This document shows, one piece after another, positions 11,901-26,900 of a stretch of DNA of 64,000 nucleotides. The DNA comes from Apostichopus japonicus (lineage: Eukaryota; Echinodermata; Holothuroidea; Aspidochirotida; Stichopodidae): contig NC_092582.1 of assembly GCF_037975245.1 (NCBI RefSeq), positions 12,763,077 through 12,827,076 of the forward strand. The letters are read 5' to 3'. Under the pieces are notes generated by a model. That model was not told the origin of the DNA. It did no database searches and worked only from the letters and a program-made list of their open reading frames with translations. Each line of letters opens with the position of its first letter. The stretch's first letter is position 1. Position numbers and translations under genes: made by a program.

Positions 11901-14900
11901 TTGCTTCACTTAAATTTCTGCTATGATGGAAACTATAGTGATCTTGTGTTTACCTGCTCAGTGATGTGTAATAATTGAAAGTGATGTATCTAACCGTTCT
12001 TTAAATATAATTTTTTCGTATTTTTGCAGGTTGCGAAATTATTTGAAGACGATTCTCTGACTGTTGCCATCAAGTTGCACATTGCAGGGTTCACCATTTT
12101 GGAATCTGAACAGGTAATGGACTTTCCTAGTGTTGTTGTGCTATCTAGCAGAGAATGAAGAGAGTAGGTATAAATTTATGTGCATGCAACACTGACTGCA
12201 GAGTGCTCCTCTTACTTAGTCTTACGAAATTTAGAACAGGTTATATTTGTCTGTTAATCGCTAATATCTATGGACTTTTGAAGTAGTTTCTAATTCAAGG
12301 AGCACGAAGATATTTGTTTTATTTGTAAGAAGTAGGGAGGCAGTATTCGGACTGGAACGGCAGCCTAGGCCTCTGTTTCTCCTATCGCCGTAAATTAAGC
12401 ACATACAGTTCGCATGACACATTATTAGAAGGGAACTGTTTGATTGAGCAGCTCTTTCTGTTCGTTCTTCTTTCCAGGAAGAGCTGGATGTTTCTGATGA
12501 ACTTTCTGAGACTTTGAAATCTTTCTGTAAATGGCAGAAGGAAGATAAGTCAGATATTTCAATTTTGATAACCGGGTGAGTAATAGTCATTCGAATTCGA
12601 AACCATAATTTGAATGAAGTTCTGCTAAATTTGTATTAAAAAAACGACGGTAGTAGTTTCACGACATTGTTTTTTGTTGCTGTTATATATACGTCACACT
12701 CGTGATTAGTGATGTAGTAACAATTTGCACGCACCTAGTCAATTACAGTTGTTGCAATATGAAATACAGCAGCATATCATTCCAAATTCTAGCTAGGTTG
12801 GCTGGCTTCAAGTTTGTTGGAATACATTGAAGATCAAATGCAAGTTAGACATGACTAGACCCGTATTCTGTGAGCGGATTAACTAAGGTCATGCCTATTT
12901 GCTCGACAGCGATCCAAATAAGAAAATAGCACAATTTTATTCACATTGCATTCAGAAAAGATAGGGGTAGTGCCCTCAAAATTTTTCTAGGTGCTAGGGC
13001 CAGTCGGGAATGCAGGAATGTTATCCATTTGCCAGCCGGATGAATAACGACCAGCCAATCACTCACACTATTCCTGAGGCTGCTGGGATGAATAAGAAAT
13101 CATCATGTTATCCACCCAGCAGCTGGATAAATAAGGAGCACTGCATTGGACTGTGTCTTGTTATTGTTTACATTTTGACTGGTTACTGTAATAAACTTTC
13201 AAGTTTCAAACTCTGTACCTGATATATGTTCTGTTTCATATTTACAGAAGAGATTTACAAACTGGAGGAAACCATTTGGTAGCTGGCAAGGCTGCAGATA
13301 TTGCAGGTGCCTGTGATCCATTACGGAAGTGTATTGTTAGTGATGACAATGGACCATCTGGGTTGGCCCTCACACTTACCCATGAGATTGGGCATAGGTA
13401 CAGTATTTTCATACTAGTACATGTATAGCTTATGTTACATGTTTTTGTGTTTAATTTTGCAGTTCATCATTATGGAACATAAGAGAAGAAAATGGTCTAC
13501 CTTTGTGCCAAAAATACCTACAATGAAACTGTCATACGTTTGATATTTCAAATTGGTTTGACGAGATAGACATGTATAGCATACCAGTCACATGCAGGTT
13601 AGGATACATGTTGTACACATATAGCCTTCTAGAGGAATACTTTACTCATACCAGACAAGAATTGGTATGTAGGAGATAGCTAAATAACCTCTAGTATAAT
13701 AAATTTTAAAATGCTCGCTGTTTTAATTAGTTGTCCATCATATTTCTATGATATCTTCTTGCAGCCTCGGTATGTTCCATGACGACGCCTACAGTGATTG
13801 TCATGACGACCACTGGATCATGTCACCCACCGAGTCTTCTGAGGTTGCTCCTATGTGGTCTCCATGCAGCAACAATGATCTTTTGGCCTTCTTGAAGTAA
13901 GTTTACAGGATTTAGTTTTCTCTATCATCAACTTTTAGAGACCAGTGCAAGAGACTGAGATATATGTTGACCATATTGTTTTTTTTCCCTAGCTGCCCCT
14001 AAACTATGAAGAAAAGTTAAAAAAGAAGAGTTTCTCTGAAATGATACCATATACTATCTTACAAGAAGGTGGAAATTATTTTTAGTGGAAAATTCTCAGT
14101 GGGAAGAGCAAAGTCTGTGTTGGTCACAAGTTATTGCACATGGAAATTGAAAGACTTGCTCAATACCTCTTCAAATCCCTTAGTCTTTATTCCATTTGTT
14201 GCCAGAACTTGGTAACACACTCAAGCTTTATACCGAACTGGATTAGTCAAGATTTTCCAAACATATATAGTACAAATACTGAAATGGTGATCATTACACA
14301 TGATTTGTTTTGTCTTAGCTTATTTGGAGTGAAATTGATTCATGGTCAGAAAAAAGATTTGGAATTAAAGCAAAAAGTCTACCTACCCTATTGTTTGTGT
14401 TTATTCTAACTTGCAATGGTTTTAAGAAGTAATAATGTTTACCCAATAACAGAAGAAAGTAATATACTATTTTTTGTTCAAAATTCACTGTAGCTCACCA
14501 GAGTCTGCTTGCCTGGAGAACAAACCGGAAGGTCTTTCTCACTTTGATGGTCGTGCAGTTATCATGCAAGGAATGTATATTGATGCCACTCAACAGTGCC
14601 AGCATCTTCATGGCAAAGATGCCAAGGCAAACCCAAAGTTTGTAAACAAAATGGTAAGTACCCAGTTTCATGAGCACTATTTGTTTTTTTTAAAAAGGAA
14701 TGAAAAAGGAAATGTTTTTATAGATGTTGGGTTAAGTGCTAGCAGTAGCAGTTTTGTTATCATTACTTAGCTTAACCTGGCATGGTTTGATTTAGCTAGT
14801 TAATAAATCTCCATACACATGAAGGTTTTGCAGGATCCTAGTTTTCATCTTGGAAAAAGTACCAAATTGAAGGTTTTTTCTATGAAAACTCAACTAAACC

Positions 14901-17900
14901 ATTCTTAGGTAGAGTGTTCAGCATAATTTTTCAATACTTTGTGTTGAAAGTGTAAATGTTTTTTTTTTTTATGAAGAAGACATTTAATTGCAAATGTTTA
15001 ATTGACTGCTTTAACATGATAATTTCTTACATGTCATTCCTTCCAGGATCTTTGCTCCGATCTTCACTGCATGATCGACGGGAAAGAAGTTGACACATTC
15101 AGCGCAGCCTTGGATGGTACCCAGTGTGGTTCAAACAAGAGACAGGTGTCAATTTTTCTCTTTCTTATATTAACATTTCGTTCTTCTTGTGTTAAAGGTC
15201 TTTCGTATTACTCCCAAATATGCTAGAGAGATAAATATAGCACAGCTGTGTTAAAAAATCTATAAGCATTTTTACTGCGACCCTCAAAAACATTTCACTA
15301 ATCAACACAGTTTGTCATCTACTTGGGCACTCCACAATGTCTACGAACAATAAGAAGAGGCCCAGCACCTCCCTCTTGAAAACTCCTAGCAAACTTTACC
15401 TGAGCACACTCAAATCTGGGTCCAATACTGGTCACCTTTAGTTGTTATCATAATAATGAGAGGATTTCATCTATGTCAGAGCAACAAAATCTATTTGTTG
15501 TGCATGTTTTGTCCATAATTTTGTACGTTCCATGAGTCGTTTTGCAAGAGCTTTGCCTTCAGTCGTTGAATGCCAATACTAACTGCATTAATTTCTGTAA
15601 AAGTTATGCCCATTGGTGGAAATGTTTAGCTGATAATTTAAATCACTGTGGCGTCGAAAAAGAATTCTAACTGAATTTCCTTCACATCTTAACTTGTGGA
15701 TAGATGCATCATTGGATTAAAGTAGTTACTCTCTGTAGGTGAGCTCATCAGGAAGGGAGTCTTTCCTCAGTCAATCCTCTTACTGATTTTAAAACAATAA
15801 AATTTAAGAAACATGTAAAAACTGTCTTTGGTTTAGCTAATTTTTTGGTAATAACTTGGATTTTTTTAAGTCTTCCTTGTGTTATTTTTGTGGATTTACT
15901 TCATACATTAACTTTTCATCTGTTTGCAACTTTCCTGTGCTTTTTAAAATGTATTACCTCTATTTTGTTTACTTCGTCCTGTTATTTGAGCATTTATATT
16001 GTTTTGGAGAAGGCACGCTATAATTTTGGAATATTATGATATTATGATTATTATTATTATTATTATAACTGATTTCAAGGAACAGAAAGGCAACAGGGTC
16101 TTTAATTATATCTATCATCATTTAAAATTTTGGCTCGTTAAATATATTTTAATTTTCAAAAATATGATTTATTATTCTTGTATTTTGCCAATGAAAAGTC
16201 CAGGATTTGATATTTTATAGTCTCCTGTTTCCATTTGCCTTTGTTAAACTGTCTTGATTTTGAAAATTTCCTCAAGTAATGAGGTGATAATGTCAGAGCT
16301 CTTGTAAGGAAAACTGGTAAACTTTTGTTCGAAACTGCAAAGAGAGTTATTCTGTCTATTTATTTCTCCAGATTTGTCTACAAGGATCATGTGTTAATGC
16401 ATACAGTACACAGATATGTGCAGACAATCCTGGTGGCATTTGTGTTCCTGAGTAAGTGACCTCTCTGAACAAGTTTTTGCAATGTGTTAGAAATGGCTCT
16501 TTTAATTTTTTTGAAAGTCCGGTCATCAGCCAAGAGAGTGGATTGAAATAAATACTTGCAAACGTTAGCAGACCTGCCAACTAGTACGTTTTTGCTGTAT
16601 TTCGTACGGAAAATCCTTGAAAATATGGGCAAACGTTTTTTCTTTAAAAAAAAATACAGATTTTGCTACACCGTTGGATTGGAATTCACAAACGTACACG
16701 ACTGCAATAAGACTAGTCATGACCTCACTTGTGACCCTGAATTCAGCATGATAACCACTGATCTAACTTACTTATTGCTACTTATTACTTTTAATGTATA
16801 TTCAATCTCTGTCTAACATATATATATTGTGTAGTAGTACTGTATAATACAATGTTAGGTATTGCAGGGTGTGACTATAATGACCCAGTTAAGATGATAG
16901 GTTTCATCAAAACATGTAATTTATTAAATGTAGTAAAGCTGCTTTCTACAAGGATGAAATTGGTTCATGCTGGAGTTGTCCACCCTGTTAACTTCAGCGG
17001 TGCCAAAGTGATTTGCTCTGTGAATCCTCATTCAAGAATATTTCACACCTTTGCCCCCTCCCCCCCACCCCTCTCCCGCTTCTCTTTTCCAAGTTGGTAT
17101 CTTTGCCTTTAAAACCACAAAGTCTGTTGTTCTAATGAATTATTGAAATGCCTTCATTATGCAGGTGGATCACAGACAACTGGGATGAATGTGTAAATTG
17201 CTTTGAGTCCAGGGATATTTTCTGTGTTGAATTCCAAGATGATGGAAGCATATTGCTTGTTACCAATCTCAATCGCTGTCCAGCTCAGCAACCAGCCACT
17301 ACAAGATTCTGTTGTAATGCTACGTAAGTATTCTCATGGTTTTTATATCGTTTGTTTTTGTTTCATGTTCTACATTTTGTAGGTATGAACTAGCTAGCTT
17401 GTATGTGTGTATGTATGAATACGTTATGGAAAAGAAGATGGGGAAGGTTTGTACGTTAAAGAAGCGAGGTTGTGAATTGTTTCTTTTGAATAAGTTGAAT
17501 GTGCTGTTGGGTTTAAGAAATTGACACAACCATGCATGAATGATAATGACAAAATTTAGTTGGATTTTAAACTTCTTATTTATCTACACCTTGCTTTTTT
17601 GCATCCTCTGTGGAAAACAAAATTGTAGCCTTGCTTAGCTAGTTAATGGACGTTTTTTTTTTTTTTTTTTTGTAGCATGGTTCATTTGATGTTTTAGACC
17701 TTTTTTGGGTGTGTCAATAATGCAGTTTACAATCAATTCTATTCAACATTACGGTGTGGGATTGTTACATCATCAAACAGAAACCAACTTTTCTAAAAAG
17801 TTTGAATGAGATTGTGTTGCTTTGGGATCTGACGGTACTCATTTATTGATCTCAAAAACGAAACTCAGAAACTGAGTGTTAAAAATGTATCATGAATCTC

Positions 17901-20900
17901 GGGGAACGAAATCGGATGGTTTGGTAGTTGAATTGAAAGGCAGATCAGACCAAATTTTTTTTTCATTCTCTCTCATCCAACAGTATGTTAGAGGTGAATC
18001 TGACAATGTACTTGTTAAACAATTTGTACACTACCAGAGTTAAACTTTTTGAGGGCAGATTTGTATATTCACTTTAGTGACCGTTGAATAAAGTAAGCCT
18101 TTCTTCCGTGACATTTGTTACCTTGAAAAGTCTTGCATGGTACTTTTGCTTTCTCGTAGATCCACATTCAGCTACTTTACGGGCCCCTATGGAGAATGTT
18201 CTGCAACGTGCGGCACCGCAGTACAGACCAGAGTCGTGCAATGTCGTGACGAGAACGGTGCTACCGTCGAGGACAGTTCCTGCAGCGAAACAAAACCCGA
18301 CACTCAACGAATCTGTACCGGTCTACCGGCCTGCCCTACCCAGAATACTTACTCGATATTTGCGGGTGCATTTTCACAGGTGCGTTTGCTAAGAACGTCA
18401 GCAGAAATTAGTCTGGAATTCTTTTGCACACTTAAAACTTCCTGTTCAGACGCTTTGAATGCCAAAACCTGGGGAAAAGAGAACAAGGGCGCGATCGGCT
18501 CTATGCAAATTGCGCGATGATAAACGGAAGGAATCATGCTGCAGTAATCCACAAAATTTTCTTCTCATTATCAATTTTGTCTCTAGATGAAGAGCACCAA
18601 AGTTAATTTGGTTTTCTAACTGCCACCAACAACGCAGACATTAATAGTTGAATAAAACAGTGTGGGTATCATGTTTAACGATTGAAGAACCTGCAGAATA
18701 GGCTTAAGAACAGTTTTCATCATACCGTAACTGTTGATTAGAACCGTCCTTTGTTTTTATTTTAATTCAATCTTATGTTTGTTCGCCTTTGTGCAGTGCT
18801 CAGTTACCTGTGGTCAGGGCACTCAAACGAGGACTGTATTTTGCATCAGGAACAACGCCGTACAAGTGGACCCCTCGGAGTGTGCTAATAATGGTCTCGA
18901 GGTACCAGCTAGCGAGCAAGTTTGCAACCTGGGGCCTTGTGAAGCAGAAACATATAGATTTATAGCTGGGACATTTGGTGCAGTGAGTATTCATTGTTGT
19001 TACAATACGGACAAATATTTCTTTCTTTCTGTATCTTGTGAAGATTCAGACATTTGTTAGTTGACCGCATCGTAAAATGAGACAAAAATGGCTGAATAGT
19101 GTGACCCTTAAATATTTTAACGTGATCTTTATTTTAACCAAGAAGTATTTCTTTCCGTGGCAAGTTCACACAAGATGCACCATGGTCATTGTGTTCTGCA
19201 GAAACATAATTTTCTGAATGCTTTTCATGAATTGATCAATTTATTGATACTAAGATTTCTGCAACAGTTCAGTTCATTTGCATGGCAAAGAAATGAACTA
19301 AAGGTCTTCAGTAGTGGCACCGTAATTTTAGCACGCTAAAGTTGCTAGAAAATTCCAAAATTACTTTCCTTGTGGTTTCCGCTCCCCAATAATTATTGCC
19401 AGACATAAAGGATCGTGAAAATAGACATTGTTGGTGAAAATATTTAGAGGTTTTAATATGTTTTTTTTGTTGTTGAAAAGTTGCATATGATTCACTCTAA
19501 AACTCAAATTTATCATTAGAATGAAAGGTTTAGACTAATGGTGAATTAAATATTCCGGTTGCTGAAACTGATTATTCAATATTTCGAATCAGTCTCAATT
19601 TTATTTCAGTCAATCAATCACAAGTATCAAACATTACAAAATGATGAGATTAAAATATGAGAGCAGGATCATTGGTATTGAAAGCAAACAATATGAACTA
19701 GCTTATTAAATCACACTAAACGTGTAGAACTTATAGTGGAAAGAAAATTGATCGAGGAATGTGCTAGAAAAAGTTCAATAAAATATGTGGAGTATGAGTC
19801 CAGAGATCAACAAGAACAAGCAACAAGAAAAAAGGATGAGGAGAAATGGAGACGCAGAACCCACCCATCCCACCATGTACCCCTCCATCACTACGACCCA
19901 GGCTACAGTGAACTACAAAAATGAGTATAGGAATATGTAGATAACAAAGGAGCTTTGTAAATAAGTTAACAAGTTAGCATGGTATGCAATCTGTTTTTTA
20001 TGGCTTTGTCTTTTCCTATGGGTATATCTTGGACAGTCTTGTCTATTATGGTTGTAAAGCCTTTTGCTGGTTGTGGATGTTCCCCTCTGGCTGTCACCCC
20101 TCCCGGTAGTGTCCGTACTTTACGATGCACGGGTAGTCATGTCCCTTGCTGCTGCTGCTACTGCTTGGTTTGTTGTTCGTTGATGGTATGCGCGGCTAGC
20201 AGATCATAAGTCACACATATTTGCGATAGGGATTGGTTTGACAGATTGAACCGGATGGACCTCCGGTATACTTTCTGACGTATGTCTGTCGATTCTCATC
20301 CCACGAAAAGTGTCGCAAAGGAAGGTTACCGTGGTAATGTTAAAATGTTGTCGACTTTGTCGGACAACCTTCTGAGCAGTCAAGTCTCCAAGTATCGTTT
20401 TTTTATTGTTTCTGCTATCCGGTCTACTTTTACAACTTTGAGCCGTCCTATTTTAATTTTCACGTAGAGGGATACTTGTCCAGGGGGGGAAAATGAAATT
20501 CTAAATATCTGTAACCTTTCATTGCAGTGCTCCGTGACATGTGGAGTTGGCAGCCAGTCGCGAGTGGTGATCTGTGTGAACTCTGACAATAGCAGAGTGG
20601 ATGAGGTGTTTTGCACTGCTGCTAGCCTGGTGAAACCTACAGAGACACAAGCTTGTTTTCTACCAGATTGTAACGAAAACGTCTTTGTATATACAGCTGA
20701 GGCCTTTCCTGAGGTGAGTCCCCTCAAAACTATGTTCTGAGATCTGAATTTCAAAACTTGTGGATTAATAGTCTCATTTTGATCTGATATAGTTGTTTGC
20801 TCATTAAAGATGTTTCTCAAGGTATTGTAATACACTAATGACATTCATACTAAATCATCTAATTTCTGTTTTAAAAAAATTTCAATTGGGTGCGGAGGCC

Positions 20901-23900
20901 AATGTTGCAGAAGAACAAAGTGCTCACCAAAGGCAAACCCACTAAGGCTGGGGAGTTATTTTTATTATATGGTGGGAGGGGGGGGAAGGGAGACAAGGGG
21001 GTCTCATAGGCAATAAGGATGTGTACACCAGGCCAGGATCTCACTCTTGACTTTCCTTTTCTCATGCAAAGTGCACAATAACCTGTGGAACGGCTGTCCT
21101 TACTCGTTCTATCACCTGCGTCAACCAGAATGGGGACGTCTTTCCGGATGCCATCTGCGACGGTCTCGGCCTAGTGAGACCGGATGAAGCCTTTGTGTGT
21201 GTGCTGCCAGCCTGCCCTACATTTGGTTATGTGGCTGGTACCTTTGGAGAGGTTTGTTAAAAAACAAAATTAGGACTTTCGCAAAAATGCTTCTTTTATG
21301 ATTTTTTTTTTAATAGCAAATAAAAGGGAACCTTAAATAGTGCAGAATGTGTTATTTTGGAAATTTGTGGTCATTTCTCCAAACCCTGCTCGAAGTTTGC
21401 ACTAATATGCTTGATTGTCTCGCAATGCCTTTTTTTCCACAAAGTTGTCAAATATTTGTCATAAAGAATGTAGTTTCTTGGTGTTGGTTAACTTTATGGA
21501 TTAGCTCACCTGTTACTTTGTGTGTGCACATTTTCAACAGATAGACCTAGGCAAATATCCCTTTTTGTCATATTTTGTCATATTTCAAGTAAAGAACAGG
21601 ATTTGTTGCAAATTCGAGGATGTTCGATAAAGCATGATACAGATCAACTTTATTGACATCATTGACGACGATACTTCAACCAAAACTTTGGCAGAGTTTC
21701 ATAATTTTTTCATCAAAAATATCAAAATGCATTTTAAAAATACACATTTAGGTATAAAACACATTGCAACAGATTCTGGGCAATCTATATATAATAATTG
21801 TTCCATTGCAACCAAATTTGAGCATTTAACCAGATTTTTTTAATCCTTCCAGACTTTTTTCGGAATTCCAAATTTGGGTAAAGTCTGAATGTTTCATTTA
21901 TTTTTATTGTTTTATTTACGTCATTCATATCCCTACACATAACAGTCGATTTGTTGGTCGTGTTTTCTCCCTAGTGCTCGACATCTTGCGGCAGTGGTGT
22001 TCAACTTCGTGCGGTGAATTGTGTCAATGAACTGTCCAACATTATCGTAGGAGATGAGTTTTGTACGGAACAAAAACCAGAGGAATTTCAATCCTGTTCT
22101 AACGGGCCGTGTGCAGTAACGTAAGTGCAGCCTCGGGCATTTCCTTTCCGTCGTTCAGGATAAGTTTAATATGAACCGAGTATGACAAGTCTTGACTTGC
22201 CTACTGTTTTATGGTAAAACCAATGTCAAGGCAAGGACATCAGGAAAGTGTTAACCCTGCAGTCACCGCTTCAAATCCCATTTTGATAATCTTGTTGCTG
22301 TTCTTAGGATTGGTCTCGTTTTGCCAAACAAACATTGCAACAGTTCCTTTGTCGCAAACTGTTCCCTGGTGGATTGAAAAAAGGTTAAAATTAGGTGATA
22401 GTGTCTCATTGGAGGGAGGGAAAGTATTTCAAAAGAGTCAAGAAGGTTTCACAATAGATGACTGTTTTCATCTTCTCACTGAAACAGATGATCGTTTAAA
22501 TTTTTAGATTCTAGCCAATTGGACTAAACTAGTTATGTCGCTGATAGTATAGTATATAGTACAGCGTGACTGCTGTTGAATTTTTTAGGTCAGAAACAGA
22601 ATGGATCAATTTGCCTCACACAGCATTGGATTCTAAGAGTTTGATGAATAAGTCCTGCCAAGTCTCTGATAGCATAGATTGTGGGAAACGTCTCTTCAGA
22701 AAAAGCATTATGTGATACAAGTTCCAAACATTGCTCTCTCTACAGATACCGGTATGTTGCGGGTCCTTATGGAGCTTGCAGCTGCGATGGAATTCAAACT
22801 CGCCTGATCCTTTGTGTCTCTGTGGATGGCCTCATCTTTAGCCCGGTCAACAGCTCTCTTTGTGTCGCTAATAATGTCGATCCTATCACACAGTCCCTAC
22901 CGTGTACTGCCCCTGTCACCTGCTCATCTCCTGTGTGGGTCGCTACAGAGTTTAGCTCGGTATTCACATAAAACTTCCCATTTCTGAAGTTTTTTTTTTT
23001 TAAATTTTTGCCCTCTTACCCACAGTGTTTAATTACGCCTACCTACAGTGTTTATAGAGACGTGAAATTTTGCTCAATATATATCTATAAATTAAGTGCA
23101 TGTTGTCCAGAAGGAAAGAGCAATACTGCCCTCTTTGATTCCTGTAAACTATGTATGTTTATACAGTATGTAATGACAGTTATGCTGAACCTGGTCATTG
23201 AGCCCTTTTCGGTGGTCTGCCACGCCCTTCCTGTTCAGCAATCTTAACATGACAAAACATATCATAACAGAATAAGTTTAATCACACACGTGCTACAGCT
23301 GCAAATCAATCAATGTATTTATGATGCTTGTTGGGTCGTTTCACCGTACATGACCCTATATCTTTCTGTTTTCTTATGACGGTAGTGCTCTGTCACGTGT
23401 GGTACAGGAATCCAGACTAGAGTTGTGTTCTGTGCGGAGAGTCTGGCATCCAACACCCCGGTAGCGGACGAGCTCTGTGTCCCAGGAGATAAGCCGTCGG
23501 AATTCCAGGGATGTAATACAGGAGTGGAATGTCCACCAGAGTGAGTCCAGATTTAATAGCAGGATAAATCTTTCCAGCTCATTTATCATTTCATAGTAAA
23601 TTTCCTTTTTATTAAAAGATTAAGTCATTTTTTTAGGTTTAGGCTTAATACGTATTAATGTTAGTCAGTTTTGTGGTGATAATAAAACCTGGAAGCTTCA
23701 ATATCCAAGCTGGAAGGATGTTAGATAACATAACCAGTTCAACAACAATCAAAACCAGTGAGATTTGGGATACCAATTAAGTTATGCTCATATTAAGTAA
23801 TGCTCATATCAAGTTATGTTCATATTAAGTTATGCTCATATTAACTTATACTCATATTAGGCTATGCTCATTTTAAGTTATGCTCGTATTCAGATGTGCT

Positions 23901-26900
23901 TGTATAAAGTTATATTCAATTAATTTATATTCATTTAATTTAATGTTCAGTTATTTTGTTCAATTAAGTCATGTTCAATATCAATTCAGGTATGTTCATA
24001 CCAGTATGGTTACCTTCAGTACAATCATTGCACATTCAGACCTGTTTCTGTGGAAGAGTTCCCTTTTGATGTATTTTTTTCTTTATCTTCTGTCTTTCCT
24101 CACATCTGTATAATTTCTGTCTGTAGTCTAACTTATCAACCTCTCCTGCCTCTCCTCTGTTCTCAGGTATATTTGGTTAGGTACCGAGTTTTCCCAGTGT
24201 TCCGTAACCTGTGGCGAGGGCATCCGCACACGAACAGTCTTTTGCTACAGCATCGGGTTAACGGGAGCACTCGAGCAAGTAGATACTGCCAACTGCAATG
24301 CAGCCGAGGAACTTGAATCAGTCGTGGTCTGCACAGAGGGACCGTGTGACGGTGTGTTCATAGCCTCGGAATGGTCCGCTGTAAGTTGATACTTTTCGTG
24401 CGAAGTTTTTCAAAGGAGAAAACCTTTTTCAGATGGAATTTTAGCCTTTGAAGAAGATCCTGCTAGGATCAAAACGGCAGGCCAACTTACTTTTACACAT
24501 ACTCTTACACAGGCTCTCTAGTGGATAAGCAGTTTGCTAACAGTTTTATTTTATTTTTATTTCAATATGTAATTAGTAAAATATTTGCATGAATGACACA
24601 GAATTTTTATCAGATTAATTTTTTTACCAGAAAAAACTTTTGAAATTCTTTCCAACATCCTTGTTAAAGAGTGAAAGATTTCAATTTATAATTTTTGTTT
24701 GTTTTGCACTTCAAGTGTTCGGTGACCTGTGGGGAAGGAACGCAAAGCAGGACTGTTCAATGCTCGCGCGACAAGAGCAACATTGTCCCTCTACCTCTCG
24801 ATGAATGCGACGGGGATGTACCCGCGGATACAAGAGCTTGTTACCTCCAACCTTGTCCGCCTGCATCTGGTTGCGATGTCTCCTTGGAAGCTCGAGTCAC
24901 CAGTACCTCAATCAGCAGCCCTAACTACCCTGCCAACTACCCCAGCGACCTGGAATGCCCCACGGTGATCAGAGCCACCGAGGGGAACCACGTGGAAATC
25001 ACGTTTACAGACTTTGTTTTGGAAGGAGGCTGCAATTATGATTACGTATCTGTGAGTACACACTATACTAAAGGGAACTGTTTAATGCTTCTTTTGAAAT
25101 GTTCTAGATCAGAGAAATGGGAGGGGGGTGGGGGAGAGGGTGGTAGGTGTTGTTTCTTTAGTTGTTTAATTGTGAAAGTTTTATTTTGTATGTTCTTCCT
25201 TTTGTTGAAAATTTGATATTTTTTTGGAACATTTTAAAATGTTTTGAATGTTGGTGAGATAAACTGCTCACGCCCTCAGGATGGGTTGATGGAAGCATTC
25301 CTGATTCCAAGAGGGGTATAAGAATAAAGTCCCTTTATTAGTCGTAGCCTTGATTTAAAAAAAATCTATTGCTGTAATAAAGTCACCAGTTTCAGATATT
25401 TTTTCAGTAGCTGCATGAGTGCATTCTTTGAAACAAAATAAAAATTCTGGTTTGCGAATTTGCATCGTCATTCACCGTGCATGTTAGCAATTTCTTATGC
25501 ATTTTGCTGTTTTTCTTGATTTGAAGCTGGTGGATACACTAAATAACAACACAGAGACTCTTCTATGCGATGAGGGCAGTATTTCTGAATTGCCGTATAC
25601 TTATAAATCGGTCGGTCCCGTGGTCCAACTGCTCTTTAAGACGGACGTCAGCATCCAGAGACGAGGATACATAGGGTCTTTCCAGGCAGTCACCAACGAT
25701 GTCTACGAGTATATTACTGGAAATTATTCAGAGGTGAGAACCACGACTAAATCTTTCTCTTTGTTGTTTTAATACCAATCAAGATTTAATATCGATAAGA
25801 TTCTGCAATAAAAAGATGACTTAACAAATAAAATAAATGTTGATATGTGGTAGACTGTTGGAGAACAACTTCTATACCAACATTTTTTTTTTTGTGGAGA
25901 AATGAACTTTAAACAGGTGAGGTTCATCAACTAAAACGACTGGCCTATCAAATCTAATACTCATATCAAAGACTAAAATTCTGCCCTCCAAAAAAATGTC
26001 ATCCTATAACCATTGAAATACTTCTTACCAAACTGGACATGACACCTTCAGAAAGTTCAGTTCCACTGAAATCAAATTTTTCCTTATCTTTGTGGAATTG
26101 GCAATATGATGAAAGAAATTACTTTCAATGAAAGTCATGATCAGACATTCATTTGAAAATAACATTAAAGCTACGGTGGGGACATAATAATCACCCAAAT
26201 AATTTTTGTAAGTTATAATTTTCCAGTATGCTTTAATACCGTATGAGAGAATACAATTTTTTACTTGATATTGTCGAGCTGACCTGTTTGAACCCCTTGG
26301 CATGCATTTCTCTTAAGGGGGGGGGGGTTGGGAACTTTGCCCCCCTCCATGCCCTCCCCTTTTACCCCTTGTCTTATTGTCTTTGGTATTCGCTTTAACC
26401 TTTGTTTCATTTTTACAGTGTGACACTACTTGTGGTGAGGGCATACAAATTCGAGAAGTCTTCTGTATGTTAAATGGACAAGTGGTAGACTTGGCCGAGT
26501 GTGCTGGTTTGGATAGCCCGGCAACCGCTAGGACATGCACATTGGCTATCTGTCCTGGACCAGATGGTCAGTAGCTTCAGTTCATAGCTGTGTCTGTATT
26601 AATTTCATTGACAGTTTGTGTATTAGAAGGCAAAATTGTGGCAAAATTGATACATTCACCTTTCTCATGGAGAACACTCATAATTTCTAGGGAAAAAATG
26701 ACTACTATGATCCTTAACACGTTTTCATTAAGATAAATTACCTTTTTTTGCTAAGAACAAATCTTTGAAGCTGATAATGTAAAAATCTTGACAACTTAAT
26801 TGTGACTACTGGCTGTCTCATTTTGTTATTCAAATTATTCATTTTATTCATATATTTACTCATTTAATTCATAGATTGGTACAAGCTAATGCAGTTAAGA

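Noticed and set aside
22211-22507. 98-codon plus-strand open frame between exons 18 and 19
   Set aside because: Exons 18 and 19 join in phase without it, and the sequence shows no TSP1 or CUB pattern.
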